This document shows, piece by piece, positions 45,379 to 54,330 of a DNA stretch of 64,000 nt. The notes below the pieces were generated by a model that worked only from the letters and a program-made list of their open reading frames with translations, did not search any database and was not told where the DNA came from. How positions within the stretch are numbered: position 1 is the stretch's first letter; every line of letters begins with the position of its first letter. Position numbers and translations under genes: made by a program. Source of the DNA: DATEDA01 sp963754305 (GTDB lineage: Bacteria; Pseudomonadota; Gammaproteobacteria; Burkholderiales; SG8-39); contig CAVWFR010000048.1 of assembly GCA_963754305.1 (NCBI GenBank), positions 88,372 to 152,371 of the forward strand. The letters run 5' to 3'.

Positions 45379-46572
45379 GGAAACTCTGAAAAACCTATCA
45401 CTTCGTCATCCCGATGAAAGCATGAGCGTTGAATCGGTATGGGACGACGGAGCGAGGAGAAGGTGAGACAGATATCGATGTCGATGACCGGCTATTTCGA
45501 CAAGGGCAAGAAGACTCGCCGAGAGCGGTTCCTGGCCGAAATGGAACAGGTGGTGCCCTGGGCGCGTCTGTGCGCGCTGATCGAGCCGCATTACCCGAAG
45601 GGCAGTGCGGCAGGTGGTCGTCCGCCGCTGCCCCTTGAGCGCATGTTTCGCATCTACTGTCTGCAGCAGTGGTACGACCTGTCTGATCCGGGTGCCGAGG
45701 AAGCGCTCTACGACTCGATCACGATGCGTGGGTTCGCGGGCGTGAGCACCGATGAGGACGTGATCCCTGATGAGACCTCGATCCTCAACTTTCGCCGGCT
45801 GCTGGAGAAGCATCAGTTGACCGAGCGGCTGCTCGCCGAGATCAACGCTCATCTTTCGGAGCGCGGGCTGTTCGTGGGCAAGGGCACGATCGTGGATGCC
45901 ACGATCATCAATGCGCCCTCTTCGACGAAGAATGCCAAGAAGCAGCGCGACCCGCAGATGCACCAGACGAGAAAGGGCAAGCAGTGGTACTTCGGCATGA
46001 AGGTGCACACCGGCACCGATGCCGATTCGGGGCTGGTGCACACGGTGAAAGGCACCGCCGGCAAATGTGGCCGATGTGAACGTTCTGGGCGAGCTGTTGC
46101 ATGGGGACGAAGAAAGCCTGCATGGCGATTCGGCCTATCACTCCAAGGAACTCAAGGCCCAGGCCGAGGCCAGTGGGATCGAGTTCGCGGTCAACCAGCG
46201 CGGCACCAAGCGCCGTCCGCTGACCCAGGCGCAGCGGCTTCGCAACCGGCGCTTGTCGCGGGTCCGGGCGGTGGTCGAGCATCCGTTCCTGGTGGTCAAG
46301 CGCCTGTGGGGGCACGCGAAGGTGCGCTACCGCGGCATCGCGAAGAATCTCGCGCAGATGAACACCTTGTTCGGGCTGGCCAACCTGTACCGGGTTCGAT
46401 ACCGGTTGTTGAGCCCATAGGAGAGGTGCGTCCATGATCGGCGGAAATGGCAGCAAGCGGGCTCAGAAAGGGAACCAAACGAGACGCGAGTTGCCTTCGT
46501 GCTGCGTCTCGAACCTCGATGCCGCAATGTGCAATCACAGTCGTCGCTAACCCCGGAAATTCAGAGCTTGCC
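45379..46572 (+). mobile_element. IS5-family-like insertion element
   Basis: About 1.2 kb. The left end is GGAAACTCTGAA and the right end, read inward on the other strand, GGCAAGCTCTGAA, imperfect inverted repeats sharing CTCTGAA. It carries one transposase gene with an internal frameshift. CTAG follows the right end but the left flank has no matching CTAG, so no target duplication is established. The right end abuts IS91-type DNA directly. Confidence 0.65.
45439..46420 (+). pseudogene. IS5-type DDE transposase with a frameshift
   Basis: The 5' part has MTGYFDKGKKTRRERFLAEM, LERMFRIYCLQQWYDLSDPG and GKGTIVDATIINAPSS (first Asp). The 3' part continues in another frame near 46065: ADVNVLGELLHGDEESLHGDS (second Asp) and VRAVVEHPFLVVKRLWGHAK (Glu). 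Removing one base in GCACCGCCGGCAAATG restores the frame. It may use programmed frameshifting or be inactive. Confidence 0.8.
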
Positions 46573-46984
46573 TAGGAAAATCAAACGCCCTTTTTCGCTC
46601 ACAGGACGGTACGCCCGGAGCGCCGAGCGGTCAATCGAACGGGTGCGCGCACAATGCGTTGAGCGCTTGGGGGTAATCGGCCGTGAGCGAGCCCGAGGCG
46701 GTTGATCTATTCAGGCCGATTCGTCGGCGGGGCGAATGCAAGCCGAGCGCGATCCCCGGCCAGCGACTGGACCGGATGCCATCGGGCCTTGGGGTGGGAA
46801 TCAGGCCGCTTGGAAACAGGGGGCAATGCCCGTGCCGGGGATCGCGGGCCGGGGCGCGCGCGGGCAAGCTGAGGTGAGTGAGGATCCCGACAATGACCGC
46901 GGGATCCTCGATGGCGGCGATGATTTTCAGGCAGCCGCCGCAGTGTGGGCAGTGCTCAATGTCGATCTCGAAGACGCGCTTGAG
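46573..46984. repeat. IS91-type terminal repeat, copy 1
   Basis: 412 bp nearly identical to 49621-50030 in the same orientation, starting TAGGAAAA(T/C)CAAACG and ending at CGCGCTTGAG. Copy 1 has a few one-base indels relative to copy 2. Encodes on the minus strand the C-terminal part of an IS91-family transposase and its oriIS-side end. Confidence 0.88.
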
Positions 46985-47032
46985 CAGGCGCCCAACTGAT
47001 GCGGGTTGGCGTCGAGCCGTGAGGTGGCTCAC
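46631..47032 (-). pseudogene. IS91-family transposase, C-terminal fragment (copy 1)
   Basis: The minus strand begins GRLLKRVFEIDIEHCPHCGG, LKIIAAIEDPAVIVGILTHL, SLPARAPARDPRH. This is the zinc-containing C-terminal end of IS91/Y2 rolling-circle transposases. The catalytic Tyr residues and the middle of the protein are absent. A methyltransferase gene lies directly upstream, where the rest of the transposase should be. Confidence 0.8.
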
Positions 47033-47066
47033 GTCTACGACTCCGCCACCGCGAGAAACGCCGAGA

Positions 47067-47843
47067 TCAATGAAAGTCCGGCAGCGCCGCCTTTCCGAGA
47101 ACGAGCAGCTTCAACCGTCCATCCTTGGGCCAGACGGTCTTATAGTCCAGGATCCTGTGTGGCAGCTCTTCCAGCTTGGGGAACGGCCGAAACTCCTGTG
47201 GCACCGTGAAAACGGCGACCGATCGATCGTGCAGCAACGGCAGGAGATCGCTCAGGAAATGCTCGAGCGACCAGTGGAAGCCGATGCTATAGAAGCTGTA
47301 GAGGAAATCATACGGACCCGGCAGGTCCGTCAGCGGCACCTCCGCGGCGTTGAACACCCTGACGTTGCGGATGCCGTTGAATTCGAGCACGGATCGGAGC
47401 ACCGGGATGTTGCCGCAGTAGGAGTCGTCGCCCCGGGGGCCCATCTGCGTGTACCGGGTCGAGCTCCCCTCCCCTTCGTAGGCGTGAATCTCGCTGCTCC
47501 CCCAGCCTAGCTTTCTGCTGAAAAAGACGAGGGAGCGACCCATTCCGGGGCCGATCTCGAGGATCTTCTTCGGTGTTGGCATCGCGCGGAAAAGCGGGGC
47601 GAGCGCCTCGTACTCTCCCCAGCAGGCTCCGTTCTGGTCCGCCTCCCAGATCCGCCGGTGCTTCTCCGTGGCCTCGAACACGAACTGCGGGGAGATCAGT
47701 CGGATCGCGGTGACGAGCTCCGGTGTCAGCGGCGGAGCGCGGAAGACGCGTTCCATCGCCGCCAGCCTCGGATTGAGCTCCGGACGGTCCTCGAGCCCGA
47801 TTGCTCGCCGAACCCTACGAACCAACCCGTGAACGCTAGCCAT
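47067..47843 (-). CDS. class I SAM-dependent methyltransferase
   Basis: 258 residues from ATG 47843. SAM motif I is ILEIGPGMGRSLVFF near residue 95; the rest is FFSRKLGWGSSEIHAYEGEG and VFNAAEVPLTDLPG, then DFLYSFYSIGFHWSLEHFL. It looks like a complete small-molecule or sugar O-methyltransferase. It sits between an N-terminal and a C-terminal fragment of an IS91-type transposase, so it may have been captured by the element. Specific substrate unknown. Confidence 0.75.
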   Translation of the reverse strand: MASVHGLVRRVRRAIGLEDRPELNPRLAAMERVFRAPPLTPELVTAIRLISPQFVFEATEKHRRIWEADQNGACWGEYEALAPLFRAMPTPKKILEIGPGMGRSLVFFSRKLGWGSSEIHAYEGEGSSTRYTQMGPRGDDSYCGNIPVLRSVLEFNGIRNVRVFNAAEVPLTDLPGPYDFLYSFYSIGFHWSLEHFLSDLLPLLHDRSVAVFTVPQEFRPFPKLEELPHRILDYKTVWPKDGRLKLLVLGKAALPDFH

Positions 47844-47900
47844 GGAGCTCCTGTTCCGATCCCCGGTTCGATTCCCTATCGCCGCCCACGCCACAGCATT

Positions 47901-48353
47901 CTAGCGTCCGGGCGCCCGGCGCCAAACCTCGGCGGCGGCGGCCGATGAGCCGTCGCAGACGAGCTGCTTCTTCATTCCATCGCCCTCGGCCGGGACCGGC
48001 ATCTGCTCGACGATGACGTAGTCGACCAAGTGCGCGGCTGTTTCTGCCATGCGCCGCGCCCCGCACGACGGGCAGAACCCGCGCCGCTTGCACGAGAACG
48101 CCACCAGCTTCTCATGGGCACACGCCGCGCAGCGCAACCGCAGAAATCCGTGGGCGAGGATACCGCACTCGAGAAAAGCGTCGAACTCGTCTTTGACGAA
48201 CCTGGGCAACGCCGCGCCGGTCTGCGCCTCGACTTGAACCAAGAAGGTGTCGAGATGCTCCTGGACGAGCTGATACAGCGTCGTGTCTTCGGGGCGCCGA
48301 CGTTCGTAGTGGACCGTGCCCGCCGCTGGTGCGCGTTGAACGGCCTGACCCAT
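47901..48353 (-). pseudogene. IS91-family transposase, N-terminal fragment
   Basis: The minus strand encodes TLYQLVQEHLDTFLVQVEAQ, LPRFVKDEFDAFLECGILAH and LRCAACAHEKLVAFSCKRRG, the N-terminal zinc-binding domain of IS91 transposases, with CPSCGARRM. The similarity fades after about 48000. The gene resumes at 47032 after the methyltransferase gene. The residues HFLR/HGFL pair (HUH motif equivalents) lie beyond the end, so it is inactive. Confidence 0.8.
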
Positions 48354-48410
48354 GATCGATCGGCGCTATCTCTCTCCTGATATTTTATACGAGCGAAATC
48401 GAGCGTAGCC

Positions 48411-48545
48411 TCACCTGCCGTCGCCGCCTTCGCGGGCGGCGTGGTCGGTGAACGCCACGACGTCGGCGCCGGCGACGGGGTTGCCGTCGGTGCGCGACAC
48501 GACCCGTACGGTTACGCTCGCCGGCCGCGCCCGCGTGCGAGTTAT
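48411..48545 (-). pseudogene. Ig-like (Big_1) domain fragment, C-terminal end of a lost gene
   Basis: RPASVTVRVVSRTDGNPVAG, ADVVAFTDHAAREGGDGR and stop on the minus strand. It resembles a bacterial Ig-like fold of the type appended to secreted subtilases. A subtilase fragment lies at 53150-53325 on the same strand, 4.6 kb away; they may be halves of one gene split by the insertion of the methyltransferase/glycosyltransferase block (inference). Confidence 0.45.
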
Positions 48546-48554
48546 GTTCACGAA

Positions 48555-49181
48555 TTAGAGACTCAGAGACACTGAGTTCTTCGTCAACTCCGCATGAATG
48601 TTGGAAATCTGCTCGAGGCGCGTGTCGAGATCCTTGAGCTCGTGGTGCCGAGACTCACTCATCTTCACGAACTCGACCGCGAAGCCTAGGTGCCGGGCAA
48701 CAGTTGAGAGGCTGTCGCGCGAATAGAAGTGGAGATGCCCATGCTTGTCGTAGGCAACGGCCTTTCCGCGGCGCATCCCTTCGAAGCCGGTATCGGTAAA
48801 ACCACCCTGCAGGACGCCCTCAAGGCCCGGAAAGGACACGCGAAGCACACCGCCGCGCTTCAAGGTGCGGTGCGCCTCGGAAAGAAACATCAGCGAGTCG
48901 GCTTGGCTCAGGTGCTCGATAAAGTCCTCGGTGAAGCCAAACCGGAAAAAGTTGTCCGGAAACGGATGCTTGGTGACGAGATTCACGTACATGTAGTTTT
49001 CCGGTCCGTGCTTCAGGATGTCCACGTTGAGCCAGTTAGCCATGAAATTCGTATAGGACCCGTAGTGGATCTTGTCGTACTTGGGGGTGACGACAGTCTT
49101 GGGCGGTTCGTTCCTCGGCGGTGCGCGGTGGATCTCATATCCGAAGGCGTGCACCGCTCTCTTGATCGCTGTTTTGAGCAT
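48555..49181 (-). CDS. SAM-dependent methyltransferase-like protein (COG4627 type)
   Basis: 208 residues. The segment FTEDFIEHLSQADSLMFLSE, AHRTLKRGGVLRVSFPG matches the second half of the predicted methyltransferases of COG4627, including ANWLNVDI before it. The usual glycine-rich motif I is replaced by KIHYGSYTNF, so SAM binding may be altered or lost. No complete active site is certain. It lies alone between IS91 pieces. Confidence 0.65.
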   Translation of the reverse strand: MLKTAIKRAVHAFGYEIHRAPPRNEPPKTVVTPKYDKIHYGSYTNFMANWLNVDILKHGPENYMYVNLVTKHPFPDNFFRFGFTEDFIEHLSQADSLMFLSEAHRTLKRGGVLRVSFPGLEGVLQGGFTDTGFEGMRRGKAVAYDKHGHLHFYSRDSLSTVARHLGFAVEFVKMSESRHHELKDLDTRLEQISNIHAELTKNSVSLSL

Positions 49182-49193
49182 ATGCTCCCCATT

Positions 49194-49360
49194 TCATCTA
49201 TAAGCGGATACTCCGCTGAACTTACGATGCGTCGAAAGAATCCGAGGTAATACGGCCACCAGAATAAGCGCAACAAGAGGCGGCATTGCTCGGACGTTTA
49301 ACAAATAGGGAATCCGCAGGATCTCGAAAATGCCGGTAACAAACAACGGATACAAAAGTA
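49194..49360 (-). pseudogene. hydrophobic C-terminal fragment
   Basis: LLLYPLFVTGIFEILRIPYL, then PPLVALILVAVLPRILSTHR and a SGVSAYR ending with stop: about 55 residues with two possible transmembrane segments. The beginning is out of frame. It belongs to no family I recognise. Confidence 0.4.
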
Positions 49361-49364
49361 AGCC

Positions 49365-49510
49365 GCCGGGACGGCGGTGGAAAACCTCAACCGCGCCGAG
49401 CGCCTCGGGATCATCCGCGACACCCAGGAATGGTTGGGTGCGAGGGGGCTGCGTAATCGGCTGGTGCACGAGTACATCGATGACCTCGATGCGCTCGCGG
49501 CTTCCCGATG
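49365..49510 (+). pseudogene. HEPN/HI0074-type protein fragment
   Basis: MENLNRAERLGIIRDTQEWL, then GARGLRNRLVHEYIDDLDAL. The RNRLVH segment fits the Rx4-6H motif of HEPN proteins (nucleotidyltransferase partner or RNase toxin family). Only ~45 residues remain and no antitoxin is seen. A leftover of a toxin-antitoxin pair, inferred. Confidence 0.5.
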
Positions 49511-49541
49511 TCGCCAGACGGAAAACCTCGGAGATGTGAGA

Positions 49542-50030
49542 TTAGGCAGAACATCGATGCCGCCGCATCGAGACGGAAATTCGGATGCCGTGGGGTACGA
49601 AGACGCAAGCCGCGGCGCATAGGAAAACCAAACGCCCTTTTTCGCTCACCAGGACGGTACGCCCGGAACGCCGAGCGGTCAATCGAACGGGTGCGCGCAC
49701 AATGCGTTGAGCGCTTGGGGGTAATCGGCCGTGAGCGAGCCCGAGGCGGTTGATATATTCAGGCCGATTCGTCGGCGGGGCGAATGCAAGCCGAGCGCGA
49801 TCCCCGGCCAGCGACTGGACCGGATGCCATCGGGCCTTGGGGTGGGAATCAGGCCGCTTGGAACAGGGGCAATGCCCGTGCCGGGGATCGCGGGCCGGGG
49901 CGCGCGCGGGCAAGCTGAGGTGAGTGAGGATCCCGACAATGACCGCGGGATCCTCGATGGCGGCGATGATTTTCAGGCGGCCGCCGCAGTGTGGACAGTG
50001 CTCAATGTCGATCTCGAAGACGCGCTTGAG
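49542..50030 (-). pseudogene. IS91-family transposase, C-terminal fragment (copy 2)
   Basis: Minus strand: LLKRVFEIDIEHCPHCGGRL, AAIEDPAVIVGILTHLSLPA, as in copy 1. It ends next to the TylF-type methyltransferase gene on the other strand. Only the C-terminal end is present. Confidence 0.78.
49621..50030. repeat. IS91-type terminal repeat, copy 2
   Basis: Second copy of the 410-bp direct repeat described at 46573-46984. Differences are a handful of substitutions and one-base indels (for example CTCACCAGG versus CTCACAGG). Recombination between copies would delete 3 kb containing two methyltransferase genes. Confidence 0.88.
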
Positions 50031-50069
50031 AAGGACCCGAGCACATCCCAGATGGACCAGGGGACGCCC

Positions 50070-50885
50070 ATGGGCGCTTGGATTGGGGGTAGCGGCGTGA
50101 GCCGACGAATCTTTGGGGTGGCGGTGCGGCCTGTTCGCGCCATCGCGCGCGCCCTCGGATATGACGTCGTTCCGAGCGCACTCTCCGCCGCGACGGCTCC
50201 ACGCGGATGGCCGCCCGACTTCGACCGGCGGGACATCGACATCTGCGAGATGGTGGCACCGTTCACGATGACCTCTCCGGAGCGTATCTATGCCTTGCGG
50301 CGTGCCGTGCAGTACGTCGCTTCGAGCGGGATCGCGGGGGCCATTGCGGAATGCGGGGTGTGGCGCGGGGGAAGTGTGATGGTCGTGGCCCGGACCCTGA
50401 TGGATCTCGACCGCACCGACTACGAACTGTACCTGTTCGACACGTTCTCGGGTATGCCTGCACCGGGCGAGCTGGACCGGGATTCTGCCGGCCGCGGGGC
50501 GGCCGACCTGCTGAGCCAGTCACGCAAGGATTCGCACGTTTGGGCTCTGAGCTCGCTCGAGGAGACGATGGAAGCTGTGTACAGCGTTGGCTATCCCCGG
50601 GGCCGTATCCACTTCATCGTGGGCCCCGTGGAGGAGACGATCCCGAGCCGCGCTCCTGAGACCATCGCGTTGCTCCGGCTCGACACGGACTGGTACGAAT
50701 CGACCCGCCACGAGTTGGTCCACCTGTTCCCCCGTCTTGTCGCAGGGGGAGTACTCATCTTGGATGACTATGGCCATTGGCAGGGGGCACGGAAAGCCAC
50801 TGACGAATATCTGGCGGAGCAGCGGCGGCGACTCCTGCTCAACCGGATCGACTACACGGGCCGAATTGGCATCAAGCTAGGATGA
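50070..50885 (+). CDS. TylF/MycF-family O-methyltransferase
   Basis: 271 residues from ATG 50070; the frame is open further upstream only because it runs into the IS91 repeat. The family signature is YALRRAVQYVASSGIAGAIA and ECGVWRGGSVMVVARTL (SAM site), then LLRLDTDWYESTRHELVHLF (metal-binding Asp pair) and GVLILDDYGHWQGARKA. Such enzymes methylate sugar hydroxyls. It directly abuts the IS91 end, which might supply its promoter. Confidence 0.88.
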   Translation: MGAWIGGSGVSRRIFGVAVRPVRAIARALGYDVVPSALSAATAPRGWPPDFDRRDIDICEMVAPFTMTSPERIYALRRAVQYVASSGIAGAIAECGVWRGGSVMVVARTLMDLDRTDYELYLFDTFSGMPAPGELDRDSAGRGAADLLSQSRKDSHVWALSSLEETMEAVYSVGYPRGRIHFIVGPVEETIPSRAPETIALLRLDTDWYESTRHELVHLFPRLVAGGVLILDDYGHWQGARKATDEYLAEQRRRLLLNRIDYTGRIGIKLG

Positions 50886-50916
50886 TCCCCATTCAGCACC
50901 CGTCTGGTGAGCCCTG

Positions 50917-52119
50917 TCACGTGTCGGCCCCCGGGGAACGTGGGGCGGCTCGGAGCTCATCCAGTAGCGCGAGCGTCTCGTCCACCATTCTGCTCTCATC
51001 GTGCTCCGAAAGTCCCGCACGGGCTCGCTCCGCCATCTGGCGCATCTCAGAGGGGTGCCTGAGTGCCCAGCGGAGTTTTTCCAACAAGTCGCCCCTGTCT
51101 GCCGTCCTGAAGAGAAGACCGGTCACACCCGAGGTGATGATCTCCGGGATGCCGCTCGCGTCCGACACAACCACTGGAAGCTCTGCCATCATCGCCTCGC
51201 ACACCGAAAAGGGCTGACCTTCGAAGTGGGTCGAAAGCACGAAGATATCCGCCGCGGCCAGAAATCGAGGAACATCTGCCCGATGGCCCACGAGGCGAAC
51301 CCGCTCCTGGATACCAGACTCTCGCAGCTTGGCTTCGATCTCCGGCCGATGGGGGCCCTCCCCGACCCAGACAAAGCGCACGTTGGGCCGCTCCGCGACG
51401 ATGTGCGGGATAGCGGAAATGAGGTCGAGATAGCCCTTCTGCGCGTGAAGTCGACCGACCGTGAGAAGGATGAGGTCGCGATCATCATAGCCAAGCTCCC
51501 GACGAACGTCAGCGCGAACCCGTTCGAGCCCCGAAGGGTCGGTGACCGCCTTGGTCGGTGGCATGCGGGCCGCATTCCTGACGAGACGAATGTCCTCCGG
51601 GTTCAGGCGGAAGGACCGCTGGAGGATCGTACGGTTGTGCTCGGAGACCGCGACCCATCGTTGGGGGCCGCGCCGGGCCCACCGATAGATGTCGAGTTTA
51701 GCTCTGGAGAACACGAACGGGAGAGCGGCGAGCTGAAAGACAACGGCTAAGGGTATCCGCAGAAGCCGGCAGGCGACGATCGTACCGAAGCCGTACGTTG
51801 GCCAGGGGAGCGCCAGAAGGACGACAGACGGTCGAACGCGTGCCAGCAGGGTGAGCGGCCGAACGAGGCGCGACGCGCGTCGTGAGACGGACGACCGCGC
51901 CGCCTCTGTATCCTCAGCGATCTCCAGGGGCCGGTATTCGATGCGGCGCGACCGAAAGTCCTCGATGAGGGTCTGCGTCTCGGTCCGAAACGGCAACGCG
52001 GCAACGACACGATAGCCTCGCTCGCGGGCAGCGGATGCGATGGTCAGGGAGTATTCCTCACACCCACCGCGGAGCGTCGATGGCGACGCGAGAACGAGAC
52101 GTGGCGCGGGCGGGCCCAT
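50917..52119 (-). CDS. glycosyltransferase family 4
   Basis: 400 residues. The N-terminal GT-B half starts LVLASPSTLRGGCEEYSLTI. The donor half has LLTVGRLHAQKGYLDLISAI, FVWVGEGPHRPEIE, VFVLSTHFEGQPFSVCEAMM with the two Glu of the EX7E motif, and ASGIPEIITSGVTGLLF. Intact. It is convergent with the TylF gene and precedes the methyltransferase at 52287. Confidence 0.9.
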   Translation of the reverse strand: MGPPAPRLVLASPSTLRGGCEEYSLTIASAARERGYRVVAALPFRTETQTLIEDFRSRRIEYRPLEIAEDTEAARSSVSRRASRLVRPLTLLARVRPSVVLLALPWPTYGFGTIVACRLLRIPLAVVFQLAALPFVFSRAKLDIYRWARRGPQRWVAVSEHNRTILQRSFRLNPEDIRLVRNAARMPPTKAVTDPSGLERVRADVRRELGYDDRDLILLTVGRLHAQKGYLDLISAIPHIVAERPNVRFVWVGEGPHRPEIEAKLRESGIQERVRLVGHRADVPRFLAAADIFVLSTHFEGQPFSVCEAMMAELPVVVSDASGIPEIITSGVTGLLFRTADRGDLLEKLRWALRHPSEMRQMAERARAGLSEHDESRMVDETLALLDELRAAPRSPGADT

Positions 52120-52286
52120 GGGCTACTTCCGTCTCACGAAGAACGGATGACGGCGCGTGAAGCACCAGCCGGGTGACGTGCTTCTCACCCACGGCGCTCC
52201 CTTCGACGCGCGGGACCGTGGTGTCCGGCCAGCCCGGTCAATCCGGCTCAGCACAGTCGGGGTGCCCGGGCCTGACGCGACGATCG

Positions 52287-53072
52287 CTATTCTTCGTCCG
52301 ATGAGTCGGAAGGAGCTGACGATGTCCGGCTCATGTGGATGGCGAGACGAGTCCCGGTGACGTGAAAGCACGGCAGCGAGCTTGAAAGCTCCTCGACGAA
52401 CTGGGACACCCCGACACATTCTGGATGCTGCTCGGTCCAGACGTAATCGTCCCAAACGACAATGCCGCCGGGCCGTAGCAGCTTGAACGCGTTGAGAGTA
52501 TCGGAACGCACCCTGTCGTAGGTGTGCACGGCGTCGATGAACACGAGGTCCATGCGGCCGAGGAAGGGTCTGTAGTCGAAGGTCATCGAGTCCCCATAGA
52601 GTTGCCGAATCTGATGTCGGAATGGCGTCTCGAGAAAGGCGGAGCCGAGCGTGAACGGATGGATCCCGTGCTGGGCACGCTGGGTGGGGTCAAGGTCGAG
52701 CGTCGAGATTTCGCATCCGGTAGGAGCGTTCATGGCCATGACGAGCGTGGCCATGCCAGTATACGTTCCAACCTCAAAGACGGTTCGAACCTTGGCCTGT
52801 CTGGTAATGGCCGCCAGCGCCACCAACTCGGGAAGAGGCGAGACCCAGTCATGCTGCTCCCCAAGGTGGCACACAGGGATCTCAACCGAGATGGGACCTG
52901 CGTCTGGGAACAACGCCTCGACCGTCCGCTCGGACAGTCTGAAGACGGGGCCTCGGGGTGGCGCGGCGGTTTGAGGACTCCTCCCGTACCGCAGCACTCG
53001 ATAGTAGAGTTTCAGGCCTGCGGGGGGGATCCATGCCCTCGCCCGTCGCTTCCACTGACCCATTGTCGCCAC
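52287..53072 (-). CDS. class I SAM-dependent methyltransferase (Methyltransf_24 type)
   Basis: 261 residues. Motif I is VFEVGTYTGMATLVMAM near residue 95, then ISTLDLDPTQRAQHG and LVFIDAVHTYDRVRSDTLNA, and GIVVWDDYVWTEQHPECVGV. The last 20 residues are Ser/Asp/Glu-rich. It is intact and likely methylates a sugar or glycolipid. It sits between the GT4 gene and the subtilase remnant. Confidence 0.83.
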   Translation of the reverse strand: MATMGQWKRRARAWIPPAGLKLYYRVLRYGRSPQTAAPPRGPVFRLSERTVEALFPDAGPISVEIPVCHLGEQHDWVSPLPELVALAAITRQAKVRTVFEVGTYTGMATLVMAMNAPTGCEISTLDLDPTQRAQHGIHPFTLGSAFLETPFRHQIRQLYGDSMTFDYRPFLGRMDLVFIDAVHTYDRVRSDTLNAFKLLRPGGIVVWDDYVWTEQHPECVGVSQFVEELSSSLPCFHVTGTRLAIHMSRTSSAPSDSSDEE

Positions 53073-53149
53073 CGTGAAGCTCCTTGGTCTTGGCTGGCTG
53101 CCGAACGACAGGAGAGGGTGGACTCACCTCCAAACTCTTCCTATCGTTG

Positions 53150-53325
53150 CCGGGCGATACGCACGTCGTCCCGGCCGCTAGGGGCACCGTATTCTCGCCG
53201 CCGTCCGCCGCCAGGTCGGGATGCACGCCGATGCCGGTGTCGATGATGCCGACCGTCACCCCGCGGCCGGCGGTGAGCCGCGCCGAGCCGGAAAAGTGGC
53301 GCAACACATCGCCCGCGCCGAGGAC
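53150..53325 (-). pseudogene. subtilisin-family (S8) peptidase fragment
   Basis: VLRHFSGSARLTAGRGVTVG, then IIDTGIGVHPDLAADGGENT on the minus strand: the catalytic Asp block of S8 peptidases. The His and Ser blocks are absent. Its 5' border is the stop of a GDP-fucose synthase fragment and its 3' border is the methyltransferase gene. Confidence 0.65.
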
Positions 53326-53490
53326 CTAGGGAAACGGCGCCGCGTTCGCCGCGAACCGCTCGCGCGCACGGCTAAATCCGTTCTCGAGCGGGGTCCGCGC
53401 GGTCGCGCCGAGCGCCCCGAGCCGCGACACGTCCATCACCTTGCGCGGGATGCCGTCGGAATTGAAGAACAGATCGTCCGGATTGCCGGA
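53326..53490 (-). pseudogene. GDP-L-fucose synthase, C-terminal fragment
   Basis: NPDDLFFNSDGIPRKVMDVS, then RLGALGATARTPLENGFSRA and stop. It matches the last ~45 residues of GDP-4-keto-6-deoxymannose epimerase/reductase (PRKLxDVSRLxALGW). The remainder is absent. Confidence 0.65.
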
Positions 53491-53608
53491 ATCACCGGCC
53501 AACAGGGCACTCGGCGCTCGGCTCGCCGAGCTCTTCCTCCTGCGACCGGGGTGCGTGTCGTAGCCGAGGCCAGGGTTCCCCCACCTTGGCAATCTAGCTC
53601 ATCCGGGA

Positions 53609-54271
53609 TCACACCTTGCGGACCAGGCCTACGCCGAACTCGTAGCGGGGCGCGATTCCGGCTTCGCGGCAGAAGCGGTCGTAGCCCTGCCTTGCCTGCC
53701 AGTCATAGTTCTCCGGGCAGTCGTCGATCGCGATGACGCCACCCGGCGACAACCGCGGGTAGAGCTTCTTGAGGCCTTCGTAGATGGGCACCGCGAGGTC
53801 GACGTCGAGCAGCGCGGCGGAGATCCGCGGCGGCAGGTTCGATTCCGGGATCTTCACGATATCACCCTGTACCAGCGCGACGTCCTTGGCGTCGTGCTGG
53901 TCGAGGATCGCCCTGACGAGCTCGCACGAGTTGTCCGCGAACAGCCAGCGATTCGCTTCCCGGTTGCCGCGATCCAGGTCGTCGTCGAACTGCGCGGGCA
54001 CGAACCCGGCGAAGGTATCGACGCAGACGTAGCGTTTCGCGATGCCGAGGTTCCGCAGCATCCGCCACGAGAACGCCGCGGTCCCGCCGAGACTGCAGCC
54101 GACCTCCACGACGTCGCCTTCGACCGCCGAGGTCTCGATCAACGTCCGCAGCCAGAGCTGCAGCCGCTCGGGCTGCAATCCTATCGGCGGGTAGCGGTAC
54201 AAGAGCGGGCGAAGCAGGGTCTTCGCGAGTCGCTTGACTTCGACCTTCAACGGGTTGTCGTGTTGGCGCAT
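53609..54271 (-). CDS. TylF-family O-methyltransferase
   Basis: 220 residues. DVVEVGCSLGGTAAFSWRML is the SAM-binding segment, YVCVDTFAGFVPAQFDDD follows, and the metal-binding site is ALLDVDLAVPIYEGLKKLYP with GGVIAIDDCPENYDWQARQG. It resembles macrocin O-methyltransferases but is shorter at the N-terminus than the TylF gene at 50070 (second paralogue in the window). Probably methylates a sugar in the glycan. Confidence 0.85.
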   Translation of the reverse strand: MRQHDNPLKVEVKRLAKTLLRPLLYRYPPIGLQPERLQLWLRTLIETSAVEGDVVEVGCSLGGTAAFSWRMLRNLGIAKRYVCVDTFAGFVPAQFDDDLDRGNREANRWLFADNSCELVRAILDQHDAKDVALVQGDIVKIPESNLPPRISAALLDVDLAVPIYEGLKKLYPRLSPGGVIAIDDCPENYDWQARQGYDRFCREAGIAPRYEFGVGLVRKV

Positions 54272-54330
54272 AGGCAGAACGTTCGGAAGTGGTGAATGCC
54301 GCAGGAACTTAACGTGTAACGACGGTCATT

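Noticed and set aside
49731..50885. 384-residue chimeric ORF running from the IS91 repeat into the TylF gene
   Set aside because: The first ~110 residues are antisense of the IS91 transposase C-terminus; the TylF gene proper begins at about 50070.
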